A stretch of DNA of 64,000 bases from Plutella xylostella (GCF_932276165.1 NC_063983.1:9865501-9929500), one strand, 5' to 3'. Positions 42,237 through 55,880 are shown, counted from the first letter of the stretch. Numbers and translations are program-made. The notes: a model not told the origin generated them from the letters alone.

Positions 42237-44289
42237 ACTTAACCAATGATAGACGGGAGTTACATTAGTACCTACCTACCCGGCACACTGCGTTACTAAG
42301 TCAGTAGTCAGTATATCGGGTTTTCACCCTATAGATACCGAATGTACTTTTCTATTTAAAGAATAAAGGAAATTTATAGGCTTTCTCCTTTTTAGGTTAC
42401 CAGCTCTACCGGTATAAATACCTACTTTATGACTGCAAAACGACAAACCTGGCGTCCTGCTAAATTATTTATGAAATATTATCTTATTGAATGCGAACAC
42501 AAATCCTACTTCATCCTTCAACGACGCAATATATTGCAGTAATGTCACCTCCGCTCATGCCTTTATGTTTCGAAGACGTATAGCCTAGCTTTTACCGGGA
42601 ACAGACATTACACATCATATTGCGTGTGTTTAGGGGTATTATTCTTCATCATCTTGTAATTCAAATTATTTACATCTAGCAAATTTTATAAAATAAGTTT
42701 TTTTTTAAAACAAATCTGCAGATGAATCGAGAATCTTCCCCTATTTTTGAAGTCGATTATTGAAAATAAATATTTTCTCCCGCCGAAAATTTCCGCGCAA
42801 TAAAATTACCCTACAGCCAGCGAGAACTTAATCTATGCCTTGTTTTATTTACAACCTCCTACCTCCTTGCTGAGCCGTGCTGAGCTGGCAACACCGGAGA
42901 GGCTGGCTACACCCAGGCCCTCCCTTCTTCTGTTCCTTACTGTGCCTACAAATTGTGCTTCATTTACATTTGATTTGAACATCTTTTGTCGAAAAGAATA
43001 AGATTGGTTTCAGTTACGTCGACGGTAAATAAAATAGGGGTTCCGAAATCGGCAAATAGATTTACTTTACTATTTAAATATCTTGTGCCGATGCCGTGTA
43101 GAGGGTCATGCAATTGGTACGATTTTCGGGAAATTAGCCCATCTTATCACGTGACTTTTAGTTAAAAAAAACCTACGTATCGTTAACCTTTTCTGTCAAG
43201 TGTTAAAAACGCAGTTTACCTACTGTATCAGTTCCTAAAATACCGTTTTACAATCAAACCACCAAAAGTTAGACAAAAGCAGCCAAACCGCTAACCGTAA
43301 TGGTGGCCGCTGAAGTTTAAAATGCAAAGACCTCGTCAGAATAACGTCATTATTCAAAACTTACAAAAGTGGTCGCCGCGGTCAGGTAACGAGGCGGTGC
43401 GGGGCGGAGCGGGGCGAGGCGGGGCGGGGGGGGGCGGTCCGGGGCAATTGTCCGGGCGGGCAGTTGCACTGGCGCTCAAACTGCAAACCTGTTGTGCAGT
43501 TACTTTATTACTGAGTGTTTTTCTATTAAATTTAGCCCTGATTTTTCAATAATCAGATTTATAAATATTATTTGAGGCATAGAATTGTTGCTGTCACTGT
43601 CTTATACAAACAATCAGACGCGACAGCATCTCAATTAGTCCCCAGCAGGGCTGATTCAATGGCTAGATAACCAATCTAACCATTGAATCACTACCCTTAG
43701 TACAGTTATTTTATAGGTATTGGTAAAGAAGGTCATAATGCGTTTGGCTGTACGAGACGTTAAGAAGAAGCATCGAAAATAAAATACAATAAGGTACCTA
43801 TCTCTCACTATAAAACTAGACAAATTAGAGCCTATTAGGAGAAAGGCTGTTTTAATTGATGATCAATTACTTAACTGTCCAAGAGGCCTGAAAGTTCCGA
43901 ATAGAATCTTGGTAGATAACCTCTCGTTTAATTAACTGAATGTCAGGTAGAGCCTAATAAAGTTTCTGCCATTTATAAAGTCGCTGTATAGAAAATTGTT
44001 TGCGAATAAATTCAGTTGACAGCACAAGGTAAGTACATATCTTAGGATAACATAAAAGTATCTGAAGGGTTAGGGATTTATTTTTATTTGACTAGTTTAT
44101 AAGTTATTGTTTGACATACTAGGAGTGGTTTTGAGCCTCCAAATAACATCTCCATCACACGCTCCATAGACGCATAGAGTTTGTTTTCAGTCTCAAATCA
44201 TTTCGATACAGATTTTTTTCAGTAAATACGAGTATGTTGAGAAGCGGCCGGTATCACGCACGAAATATCAAAATGGCTTCGTACTGCAA
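42237..44289. other. Intergenic with a G-rich island
   Basis: 43395-43455 is a tract of GGGGCGGAGC/GGGGCGAGGC-type units and a run of G, capable of G-quadruplex formation. The ORF through it (43322-43552) is a by-product of the repeat. No gene. Confidence 0.5.
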
Positions 44290-44566
44290 GGGGGTTACTC
44301 TATACTGATGAAAAACGAACGGACGAGAGCTGTCGTGCATTCGGCACGTTAAATCAAACCAGATAAATCGTGGCTCGCGCAGCAGTGCTCCGATACTTAG
44401 TTTTTCGTGATTTACTGCCATTTTCAATAACTCTATCTATCGATAGCTGACAGTTACTTTCATACGATTTTGACAGAATGCAACTTTTTATGTGTCATAA
44501 TCGTATGATAGTAACTGCCAGCTATCGATAGATATGTTATTGAAACTGGCAGATAGAGTGACCCCC
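44290..44566. mobile_element. MITE, copy 2 of the GGGGGTTACTCTATA family, carrying a nested hairpin
   Basis: It shares GGGGGTTACTCTATACTGAT and the GAAAAACGAACGGACGAG continuation with the copy at 2954-3123, and ends ATAGAGTGACCCCC. Unlike copy 1 it has a second inverted repeat at 44413-44554 (arms ~56 bp, ACTGCC...GGCAGT type) just before its right end, apparently a later insertion. Confidence 0.7.
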
Positions 44567-45634
44567 AGGTGCGTGCAGGCCGCGTCGCACAATGCTGATC
44601 GTTACCGCTCATTCACTGCCGATTGTTGGACTCGAACGCAATTTCACATTTATTTATCTGGGAAACTTCCAAGTTTGGACGAATTCCAAACATTTATTGG
44701 TATGTTTTATTTAGGAAGTTGAGTTTTACTCCTCAATTTTTGTGGTATTAGAATCTGCAAGCTGAAATAAAACTTCATTTATATAGCTAATTTCCGGAAA
44801 TGTATTTCTCATTAACTTAAGTATACTATTTAAAAAGTGTTGGTTAGTATTAAAAATTGAAAATTGTATACAGTAACTTACATGCAATATATAATAATCA
44901 TTAAAGAAGATTGTTGGCACTACTTGGTAAGTACCTAGCATAGGATCGGTCGACTCTTGTCGCCGCTAGGGACCATTCCAGACTGAGCCAGCAGCGCTCA
45001 TTTCTTCCTAGATTTTCTTTTTATTTCGTTACAAATTCCAATCTTTCATTTTCATTAAGCCCGCTTGCCCTCGCAGCTTACCCCGGCCGTTGCTCCCTGG
45101 TCCGATTTTTTTCTCTAAAGCCGCAATATCCACAGAGCAGACATTAGACGATCACGCCAGCTTAATTGATCTGGAGCGGAAGCGCTCTGGCTGTCCGTGG
45201 CTGCGATCAAAGGCACTGAGACGCGATTTAAAAAAAAAAAGTGGCGCCAAAAGCGTTCGGCGCTTATTGAGTTCTCAAAAGCTTCAGTCAGATGTTATTT
45301 TTAAATAAAAGTCAGCGGGAAAATGAGATTCACATTCGGTTTTCAGTTTTTTGACTGTCGTTGCGGTAAGTGCAATTTTATGACAGATCACCCTGGGAAG
45401 GGAAAAGTTAAAATCCACTTTGCTACTTCAGTTTTACTATAAATATGAAGCAAATACAAACTTGTGAATAAGTTGCTTCTAGTGTTAAAAACTGCCTGCA
45501 AAGAAGTGCTTGACTGGAGTACCTAAGTATAATATTCAAAGAGGTAAAAATATAAGTACCTAGGTTTTATCTCATTAAAAGTTATGTTTTTTTTTCTTTT
45601 TGTCTATGACCCTCAGGGCGCTCAGGCATTCAGC
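44567..45634. other. Intergenic, nothing supported
   Basis: A 72-codon ORF at 45090-45308 has no recognisable domain. Confidence 0.4.
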
Positions 45635-45981
45635 CTTGCTTTTAAATTCAGGCAATCACTTCCCGCTTCAGTCGGAAACGGCGCCAGCAATAAAAGAAGA
45701 TCCGCTCAGAAATTTTATACCTACTTATTATTCACTTCCAACTGTGTGGCGAGCCCACAAACTCGTTAACAGAACGGAATAAAGGCTCTAAACTGGCCGC
45801 CATCTTGGATTCCTGGCCCGGCTCATCTGCATTTAAATCATGGTTTTAAATAAAACTCCATACTTAAATAAAAGTTGGAAGTGAATAATAAGTAGGTATA
45901 AAATTTCTGAGCGGATCTTCTTTTATTGCTGGCGCCGTTTCCGACTGAAGCGGGAAGTGATTGCCTGAATTTAAAAGCAAG
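45635..45981. repeat. Perfect inverted repeat, 109-bp arms
   Basis: 45635-45743 and 45873-45981 are exact reverse complements, base by base, separated by a 129-bp loop. The arms begin CTTGCTTTTAAATTCAGGCA. No terminal signature of a known transposon was identified. A transcript would fold into a long hairpin. Confidence 0.9.
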
Positions 45982-47567
45982 TAAAATAAGATTATATTGG
46001 CGAAAGCTGTTTAATTGACAATCTTCTCAGGTAAAGCGAATAAGAAATCGTTTCGTGACGTTCCGTGTAAATCCTGGAAATCTTACAGGTCTTAAGAATT
46101 TTACTACGACTTAAAACAAAATAGAAAGTTACTTTACATTAATTTGTAATGTAATGCCATGTTTCTATGAGCCGCTGCCGCTGGTTGAAAAATGTATAGT
46201 GTATAACTTTAAATAACCCGGTGTAAAATGACTTTTTATCCTCTTTGTATCACAGTGTTTGGATTTAATATTTACCTCAGTTAGTTATTTACCTTCAAGA
46301 GTTTTAATGAGTTTTCAATTAAAATCCCGCTAACACCGAAGTTTCATGTTACTAATTGGAGCAATTAAAATTATCAAAGCCATTTTCAGAACCGCCGCCA
46401 TCATTATACACACAACGCCTAAAATAGTTTTCCCAACGTGTAACCTTCTTACGCAAACTTTTTGGTTTGCAAAATATTTAGAGAATGCTAATAATTTATA
46501 ACGACAAACGACAGAATTTTTATTCCTTTGTTGGACGTAAACATGCTTTATTTCTTTTTTCCGGCCAGTATTGTGCCTGAATACGTGAATTATACAGTGT
46601 TACTTAATTTAAAAGAAAAACTGAAATTACCTACTGCTTAATTAATAAAACTGCTGCAGCACGTACATATAAACTGTAATGTGGTGTATGTTTGTCATCT
46701 GGTATCTGTTCAAAAACCCGAAAGGTAATAAATGAAGTGTAACTTAGTGTTTCGTTCGCTGAATCTGTCATGCACACTTTTAGGGCAATTGATACAAGCG
46801 AGTTATAGTAACAAAGGTAGTTAGATATACACGTAATGCACCTGAATGTATACAAATTAGTATGTATGTATGGCTTGTTATATTTTATACTGAATCTGTC
46901 AAGATATGTGGCGAGTAAACAGAGATCGTCAGCGATGTCTTTGTCTTCCGAGGGTTTGCCATGCAACCATTGTAGTCCCTCTCATCTTTACTACTAACTA
47001 CTGAGAGTGCTGTGCACCACATCCTCCAAGAATACAAGAAAGATATGTGGAAACCGCAAACAACCCTAAATATATTGATCATAAAACATACAATTAAAAT
47101 AATTTTCAGATAAAGCACCTAAAGTGACGCGTAAAAAGCACTACCGACAGAAGAAGCGGCAATGTCAGCGCGATGTGTACATATTATTCCCGATCTTACA
47201 AGAAACCAAGACACGTACGTACCTATTCACTATATTGACCAAAATTTAATACTTTACAGTTCTAAATTCTCATTTTAAAGAACTCAGTGTAAAGGCGCAG
47301 AGTCCCTTATTTTTTATTCCAAAAAAGTTACACCGCTTTATGAATTTAGCAGCTTTTTAACACTACAGCCAGTGAGAAAAGCGTCATTTCGAGACAAAAA
47401 TAAAACAAATTTAAACAGCATTTCCTGAAACGGAATCTTTTCATTAATAAACTTCCGGAACCTCATTACGAAGTCTGCAGTCGTAATTACAAAACCGCCA
47501 GCACCCAAAAAGACTTTTACAAATTCAGTCTTTAAAATAAAAAGAAACAATTATGTTTTGTTTCCAG
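45982..47567. other. Non-coding, nothing supported
   Basis: AT-rich; short ORFs without domains. It could be intronic if the exon at 47568 is real. Confidence 0.4.
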
Positions 47568-47788
47568 CCAGCCGGGCGTACTCGCATCAACGCGCGAGTT
47601 ATTGTTCCGAGCACAAGGTACAGTCGGGGCGCCAGCTACACGGCATGTGCGACCAAATGGTGGATCATCACAACGGTTTCCGCCACATCCCAGGCACGCC
47701 CAGACGAAATCAATCTAACTTCAGGCATTCTGGTGCTTACAACTATTATAACCCTAACAAATCTACGCGGTCTCGACGTACTATTTAA
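47568..47788 (+). CDS. Candidate terminal exon of an unidentified gene
   Basis: A good 3' splice site (TTTTGTTTCCAG) precedes an open stretch of 73 codons read with two leading bases (phase), ending in TAA. The peptide is polar, with CSEHKVQSGRQLHGMCDQMV and a basic C-terminus (NPNKSTRSRRTI). Base composition is higher in GC than the surroundings. I do not recognise the family, and no upstream exon was found, so it might be chance. A competing frame (47553-48047) is longer but hydrophobic and AT-driven in its second half. Confidence 0.35.
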
Positions 47789-48762
47789 ATTTATATATAA
47801 CTGTTTGCAATTAATGCCAATTAATGGTCTAGAGACATCGAACGAGACCGGCCATGCAATCCATACTGTGTCTATTTATGTATATTTAATTCATCGCTTT
47901 AAAATTTCGCTCTTCGTAGCTGGAGTGACTTTCCTGCTATGCAATAATCGATCAGTATCTTGCTTACATTTTAAGATAAACTTCTTTTTTCATAAGGTTA
48001 GAAGGTTGTCTTTCGAAATCTACAAGGCAAAAATTCAATCGATTTGAATATAGATTCGTAAACAATCAGAAACTGTGTGTACACAGTGGGCCAGCTACTG
48101 AAGGGATCTTTCTAAGTTTACTGAATATCTGGGTAATATACATTAGGAATTTGCCATTTAAATGTATTTTTATTTTGAGTTTTAAAGCACGTCACAGACT
48201 TAGATATAATATATACTAATATTTTTATAGCTAGACATATTACCAACTATATATTTTCTATTCATTTTCGCAGTGACCGCACACTCAGCTATAATATTTA
48301 TTTCTGTGACGTCACCAAGCGATACCGTAATATACATGCGAATTCTAGGACGACCATAATGAAGGCAAAATATATATTAAAAACCTGTGAATTATACATG
48401 TCATAACGAATGATGAAAGCTACAAAACACTATCAACTTTTCCCGTTCTCTACACCTAGAGTCGCTGTCAGTATCCTCAGAGCTCTCATTATAAGAAGGC
48501 AGCGGGCGTGAGGCGTCAACACTCTCAGGAACAACGCGTGCCCCCACGTGCCCCCTTATGGGGCACGATGCTCTTTCATAGCTGACGAGGCCTTTTCACT
48601 GAAGAGTTTGTTTGAGAGGATTCTAGATAGTCTTGTGTTATTTTAAAATTGTGGAATTTACTGACGATGTAAGTTATTCTTCATGAAAATAAAATATTTA
48701 TAAAAAGTATTTCTGACTGTTGATTCAGATTCCGATTTCATTTAATAGTATTATTTATTGAT
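47789..48762. other. Non-coding, nothing supported
   Basis: No supported gene. The moderately GC-rich block near 48450-48600 has no ORF. Confidence 0.4.
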
Positions 48763-49150
48763 CAAATCAAATCAAATCGTTTATTTGTGAACATAGGTAT
48801 TATTACAATAGATGTTTAAAAATATATATTATGTTGCGCTATGTTCTACACGTAGGTATACAATATTTTTTTTTATTATTAAATTAGTACATGCAAGGAA
48901 ATATACAATTCTAATTTAAAAAAGGGCATGCATTGTTTACGTGGTTTGCTTGATTACCATTAATTCATTAAGAATACAAAATAAAGTTTGTCAGTTAGAT
49001 AAATATACTTAGTTGAAATTAAATACAAATAGGTACGAGTATAATGTCAATAATATTACAATGACATGTCAGACATAAATTCTAAAACGGAGTAATAACA
49101 TTTATCAATTAGAAGTTGATTTTCAAGATAATGCGTCTACCACCATTTCA
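48763..49150 (-). mobile_element. LINE 3'-end fragment, minus strand
   Basis: The plus-strand start GATCAAATCAAATCAAATCG reads on the minus strand as an (ATTTG)n tail following AAATAAACG, a typical LINE terminus with a short tandem tail. The AT-rich part to the right suits a 3' UTR. No coding part remains and the inner boundary is approximate. Confidence 0.5.
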
Positions 49151-52100
49151 CAAAGGCTTGGTCATTGAGGAGCTGAGTGTAGTGGTGATAAAAGACAAGC
49201 CCTGATAAGTGAATTCTGAATCAGCCTGTATCAGAGTCTAAGCTTCAGCGTGTATCACAGCACAGTGTATCAGCCTGTATAAGGCGGGTGCAGAATTAAT
49301 CGCAGGCCCAGGCGGAGGCGACGGCTGCCTACATTTAATTGAAATTTCTCCTTCACTACCATTTGTTTTGTTGTTCCTTTCTGGATCACCTGCATGCAGT
49401 CTAGATACACCTCCGTAGTTCTTGATAATTGCAGATAAAGTAAGGTAGCCTGTTAAAAGTCATGTAGATATAAGAAAAGTCGTTGAAAATTATTAATTGC
49501 ATTTCAGTCTCTTTCTTGTTTTAATTTTGCTACTTCAATATTGTTCTTTGACCCTATTATAGGACCGCTACTTTTTGGCTGTCACAATCACTACATTATG
49601 TGTCATATGTTTAGTCACAAGATCTTCCCGTATACAAGCTATTAGGAGCAAACAAACCCTAGAGACGACATAATACAACTTAATACACAATTCATGTTCC
49701 TCGGAGTGGTATCATAATCGCCGTGTCTTGTCCCCGCCGGCCGTGTTGCTCAGCAGTCTCAGCTCTAATTGAACCATAGTCGGCATGGGACATGTAATAC
49801 CGGTAAGTACTTCAGGTTTTAAAAAAAACAATTTTAGACAACACTGATCCAAGTTATTCAAATAATATAAATTATGTACTTACTTACTTACCCTAGACTA
49901 GGTAAGTACATAATTAATACTAGGGTCCCTAGTTCCTACTTTAAGAATATTGTATACATCTTCTGTGTACGTACGTATACAGTTTCGTATCACCAGTGGT
50001 ACGTATGAGGTATGAGTCTATCTTTTTCAAAGTACTCAGACAAACACTTGATTTTGAACATCTTTGTGACACGACTTTTGGAGAATTTCAGTCGGCTGGA
50101 CTGTACACGTTTATGTCATGGGCACATCGTACGAAATAATGTCGTACCATATTAGTTGAATTATTTCAATATTTACATTTATTTAATATTTTAGCTTCAC
50201 AGCCAACAATTCCTATCGACTACGCTAACGTAGCGTTCCAGGAAATTCCGTTTTATGAAAGGTTCGGGCTACTAAATATTTAAAAAGGGATGATCTGAAT
50301 CCATTCTGAACCTTTCTGCCAGTTGGATATTAACACTAGCAATGGCGGGTGTAGTTGGGACACTTATGTAAGATCACGTTCGTCGATAGTGTTTACTCAG
50401 GTGTCGGTAGAAATGCACGGTGGACACGCTAACACTGAGTTGCGCAAAGGAACTTCAAAGGAATGCTAGCATTAAATGTATTGATGCCTTGCTTTGACAG
50501 TATACGGACAGACAGAGACATAGGTAAGTACATAGATTTAATTCCGACATTAGCTATGTTTCATTATGTAACTCGGTAACAAGAGTATCTTACTCATACA
50601 AGGGTTGTTAATTGGTATGTCGTAGAGTTAAATTCACCGCAGTAAAGCACCGCTATCTCATGATTTTTTATTGAATTTTGATCAGTACCTCGTAAGACCT
50701 CGTTGTTGCATACTTATTTTTATTTAAATAACTTCATATCCTACTTAAGTATATAAACGTTTCAACGTCTCAATCATAGATAAAATATTCCATTCCACAG
50801 GTAAGTTTAAGTTCGTAGAATAAGTTCATTAAATTAACCTCATATCATAGAGAAAGAAAAAGGCCGGCTCATAACTTAGCACGTCAAAGCAAGGCCGTGA
50901 AGGGACAAAAAGTTGAAAACTAAGGAACTAGGGTGTTAGTGGACAAGAAATATTAGCGAACCCTCCCTCGGGGATGCCGTGTCTCTGATACAGCCTGGGG
51001 AAAAAACCACTACTTATCATGCTCAAATTGAGGTACGAATGGTCAATATTCTAAGAATTATTCGTAGTGTAAAGTTAATATTTAAATAGTTGCACAAAGA
51101 AAATCTATTAAGTAAAATTAAAGATAACGATAAAAGAATTGAAATTAACATTAAAATGATAAACGTCAGAGTTCACGATTATTTAGATTTTTTAAAAACC
51201 AAGCTTTTTCTCCTATTTGCATTCATTTTTCAACTATATTTTTCATAACCGTGTCTTGGGAAATCTTCTAAACAGCCAGTGTCACAGACGTCTGTTCCAT
51301 CGCGCGCCTCAGAACAATCGTTCGGCGCAACAGCTGCAGTCGAGCTGGGAGCTGGGAGGGACCGTTGTCTCTGGCTTGTCTTAGCTTATTACAGCCATCT
51401 GTGAATAGACCAGCCCTAAGGGACTATTCTGGAAGCTATTACGTGTATGGCAAGTTTGTTAGATTCAATCCGGTTGCTGGAAAAAGCTAGGTATAGGTAC
51501 TGGTACTTTGTACTGACCAATACCCACTGTATTTGAATAGACCTCATGCATGCAGTGTCCAAAGTCATATGAGCACTCGTACATTATTTATAGCGTTGTA
51601 CAACATCTGTCTAAACTATTTTAAATATAAAATACAAACACGACCGTTATGATAGATTGCGCATAGCGCTCTATCCCTTATGTTCCCATAGAACTTAAAG
51701 TAACTTCCTTTCCATACATTTGTATATACTTATCTTATTCGTGAAAGTGTGTAGCCATTTAAAAATCCATTAGCAGAAGAAGCACTCTGCAATTCTTATA
51801 GCGGCTATAGAAATACCCTCCACAAAGTCTTGACTAATTAGCCTCGCCGCCTCAGCCGTAGGTTTAGCTGTAGCCTATAGGCACCATGCTATTCCTAGGT
51901 CAGCTAGCCATCGATTGAACGTCGAGATTGGAATGGAATTAAAAACCTTGACTTCAATACTTGCTCGTAGCTTTGGATTGGAAGTTTCTCTTAGCAATGT
52001 TTGTTTTAGTTGCTAAGTTGTATAACATAGAACCACGGCTGATTAAACTGTAACAATTTTATGCTGCACTTACTAACAAACTTAAACTTCGAGTGGTGGA

Positions 52101-55100
52101 CCTTGTTGGGCCGCAAGAAATACTAAAACCAGAGCAATGAAAAAGTCCCACTTAAAAAATGTCGACACTAAATTACGAAGTGTTATTATTACCTATATCA
52201 ACTTCCCTTTATATACCATTACCCCATATTACTGCTTAGTTCCTGCTTGTATCTGCACTACGGCAGATCCGCGGTGATAAATCTAAGCGACGTCGTAGGC
52301 GCCATCTGTCACGACTAAGACTTTGTTTTGCGATATTTGTTTTGGCAATAAGTCACCGATGAATGATTTATTCGCCTAGAATAAGATCAGCCGAGGTAAT
52401 GCGGCGGGACTTAAATAAATTTATAGCTGTCAAAACTTAAGTTTGTGAAAGATTATTTCAATAGTTATAGTTGGCGACCTCTGACATTCCGAAAATTTGT
52501 ATTTCTATTTCTTATATTTTTGGAGTAAAAAATATAGGGACGAAGGTGCTTGGCTTGATTTTGGTCTTGATATAGGTACGTATAAAATAGAGTATTTGTA
52601 GCTGGTTTTCAATAAAACTTGTTTTTTATTTCTACATTTCATTTGCTATTGAATAGGTAGGTAATCCAGCAGAAACTTGCTTTCAGACCTGTCAAACACC
52701 TTATAGTAAACGCAAAATGCCAAATTAAACACCCGCTTAAACCTGGTTCAAACTTTACTATGGTAATACAGTGTAAGTCGTATGAAACGAGCTCTCCCCA
52801 GCTCCCAGCCGTCACGGCTCATTACGTCACGCTAATACCGTGAGAACACCGGATGTAGAATGTTTGTTACAAGGGAAACGCTGAATATCATAAACGTTAA
52901 GGAGTAAGACGTAAAGGAATGCCATTTGTTTTAACTGACTCGAAGGAATGGGGCAAAGTCGGCTAAATACCGTCTCAAACAATATGGTTCGAATGGTTTT
53001 CACGCGTTAATACATTATAAGAGGGGGGTTAAATAACACATGAGGTAGGTATTTAACACAAAAGATTTGCATCATTTTCAAAAATGGGAATGTAATTAAT
53101 AAGTATATGGACACATTAACTACATAACACATGGCATTGTAACGTGATTTCAAAGCAAAATCTACTCTACATTACCCACCGTCAATGGATTACCGGATTA
53201 CAAGTACCGACCTAATCTAGTAATTAATAAAATAGTCAACAGTTAAGGACACGATCTTAGTTCACTAAGACGCTACCCAGACCCCGCACTCAATCACCGG
53301 AGGGATACCCGGGGCCCCCGGGACACACCCAATTAAGCACATTTAAATTTAAACTAAATCCATTTGGTATCAGTGAGTTGTGTGAAGTGATACCGTTGTG
53401 TTTAGGACGGCTATCCCTCACTCAAAGCTAGTCAAAACGATGAGACATTTACTTTCTGTCAGAGTCATTCCAAATACAAAATATTCAGAGCTAATAGAAA
53501 GATAAAGGTAAGGGTCCACCTTTAGGCATCGTGACCCAAGAGTTTGACTGGCATCTCATTCTGAACCACTTTAGTTTCCCTGAGTCACCCGTTTCAGCTT
53601 ACTAGGCCACTTTTGCAAACACCCTGTTGACCGTGTATAGAAATAAAAAAAAGACAAAACTATTTTACGAAATAAGATTTTTATCCCACGTTAACAGTAT
53701 CCCACATTTTGCTGACTTCTAGTTATGGAAATATCTAGAAGGTCCTCGACTGTCGAGTCAATAATCGAAATTCACCGGCGATCCGACTTGGCCCATAGAG
53801 TGCTTGTTATGTTATGTCGGCTCAGCTTTGCCAAATGACGCTGATTGGACCGAAGCTCCATATAAACAACATATACCTAGTATATATAGTTCTTTTTAAA
53901 TACTCATGTTCACGTTCTTAATTTTGAACTTACGTATTTTGTTATTCAAAAGTTATTTCACAACATTTTGTCTCTGAAAGAGGCCGCTTATTGCCGCTAT
54001 TTGTTTCCCGAAATGTTATCAAAGTTAATTATTAAAAATATTTTTTGGAAACTACGAACTTCTAGGACTACGCAGCGTCGTAGCAATGCTACGAGAAATC
54101 GTAGCCAAGCGACAGCAGAGTTTGTTTGGTAAATAATAATATTATCATGTAATAATTTATCAGGTGCTATAATAATAAGTATATTATAATAGGCCATTCT
54201 CACATCCTACGTTTCACTGCTACCATGCATATTACAATAATTATAATATTTTTGTGCTAAGAATACACTATAACAACAATTGAATAATATTACAGTTAAG
54301 TACCTATTCTTTAATTTCCAAAACATTGCCGTCAAATTGATCACATCACCCATTAAATACAACTGTAGTGTAGGTGTACCTAGGTAGGCAGTACAAAAAA
54401 TGAGACCAAAATCAAGACAATTCTTCAGTTATTGAAAGAAATGCTTTCAGCTACCAAACTTTTCTCAAGAAAACCGATTCGTAAGGAAAATGTTTAAAAC
54501 AGGCAATTCTGGACCCTCTGTTCAAATTATGAAGGCCTTTACAATTATTGTCCATCGCAGAACGAACTTTATTTTATATTAAGACTTGATTCTTTGATCA
54601 AAGTTTGATTGCTCTTTGTGTTAGGAAGGATTACATTGCTCGATTCCTTGATGAAGTTTACACTTTACAGTTTTGAAATTGGAAGTGTACGAGTGTATTT
54701 CTTAAAATATAAAGGTACGTACATACATTGAGTTATCCAGTGATCCTGGCTGGCACGGCGACAAATCCGATAACATCTTCCCTCACACTTCTATTAGCTG
54801 CTATCGATATTTTAACACAAAGCCCACATATTAATATGTAGGTAGGTAACGAAATTTATATTTTTACCCGCTTTTCCACGTTTTCACGAATGGTCTCTAG
54901 TCTGTTCTACAGGCTGCTAGGCAAAGGCCTCCATTACTTATAATATTATAAAGATTTATTAATTTAAAAAAAAACAAGAACGGAATTCAAAGAAAAAAAG
55001 AGTAGGTACCTAACTACTTTTTACTTTTCTGGGCGTTATTAAAACCAAAACATACACTCTAAACCTTGGTAAACTCGCAAGTACCCGGCAATATTTGGTG

Positions 55101-55296
55101 ACCCTACAAGGAGAGGGGCTGGAGAGGCTGGAGGGGGTTGGTGGGAGGTCGTCAAGTCATCGTCAAGCCGCTAGCCGCCCTGCAAGCGATGGCACACGTA
55201 ATGACGCGTAAGATCGACCGGCCATTGCCAATCCCTTTATTTAGAATTGGCTAGTCGGACAACATGCATGTAGGGAATGGAAAGGGAAAGATATGA
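49151..55296. other. Long non-coding stretch
   Basis: About 6 kb without a supported gene. Minor items are a Tc1-related MITE fragment at 52131-52190, a TCGTAGC palindrome cluster at 54061-54112, and a possible 5' splice site after an ATG at 49784-49803 that I could not connect to any gene. It may be intronic or intergenic. Confidence 0.45.
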
Positions 55297-55529
55297 TGAA
55301 TTAACAGGGGCGTATTTAAAGATTGGGCGCCCTGGGCCCTGGGCTCCTGTAGTTTTCCGCCCTATCAAGGAATGAAAGAAAACAAAAAGAGCAGTCAGTG
55401 TAAAGTACCTATCGACCTACATATGTATAAGAACATTGTGGTGATAGATTTTCATAAATAATGATATCTTCCGAACAAAAAAAAAGATTTTTCTGGATAG
55501 ACGAGAACATTTTAGAACATTTTAGCGTC

Positions 55530-55880
55530 GCTCAGCGTGCTATGGAGACGCTCTGCTTGGGGTTTCTCTGATGGATCGTATCAAAAATGAGGTTATCTAT
55601 CAGAGGACTAAGGTTACCGACATAGCTGTCAAAATATGCAAGCTGAAGTGGTAGTGGGCTGGTCATATCTGCCGAAGAACCGATAACCGTTGGGGTAGAC
55701 GAGTTCTCGAGTGGAGACCACGAACAGGCAAACGCAGCGTGGGACGCCCTCCTGCCCGCTGGACTGACGACCTTAGGCGGGTAGAGCCGGTAGTGGTTGG
55801 ATGAGGAAGGCCGAGGACCGAGTGTTTTGGCGCTCCTTGGGAGAGGCCTATGTCCAGCAGTGGACGATTATTGGCTGATG
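55530..55880 (+). pseudogene. RTE-clade LINE C-terminal fragment inside the hAT-like element
   Basis: It can be read with interruptions as the same C-terminal RTE segment seen at 3787: QRAMET, GVSLMDRI, RTKVTDIAVKICKLK, GHICRRTDNRWGRRVLEW, GEAYVQQW near 55863. A stop (TAG) replaces a Trp codon near 55651 and there are frameshifts, so it is dead. Confidence 0.75.

Noticed and set aside
43322..43552. Gly-rich 76-codon ORF
   Set aside because: Produced by reading a G-rich low-complexity tract.
47553..48047. 164-codon ORF overlapping the exon candidate
   Set aside because: The start is not ATG, and the second half is AT-driven and hydrophobic; the shorter frame with the acceptor site looks better.
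49784..49808. ATG followed by GTAAGT, possible first exon
   Set aside because: Only a few codons and no linkable second exon; ATG plus donor words occur often by chance.
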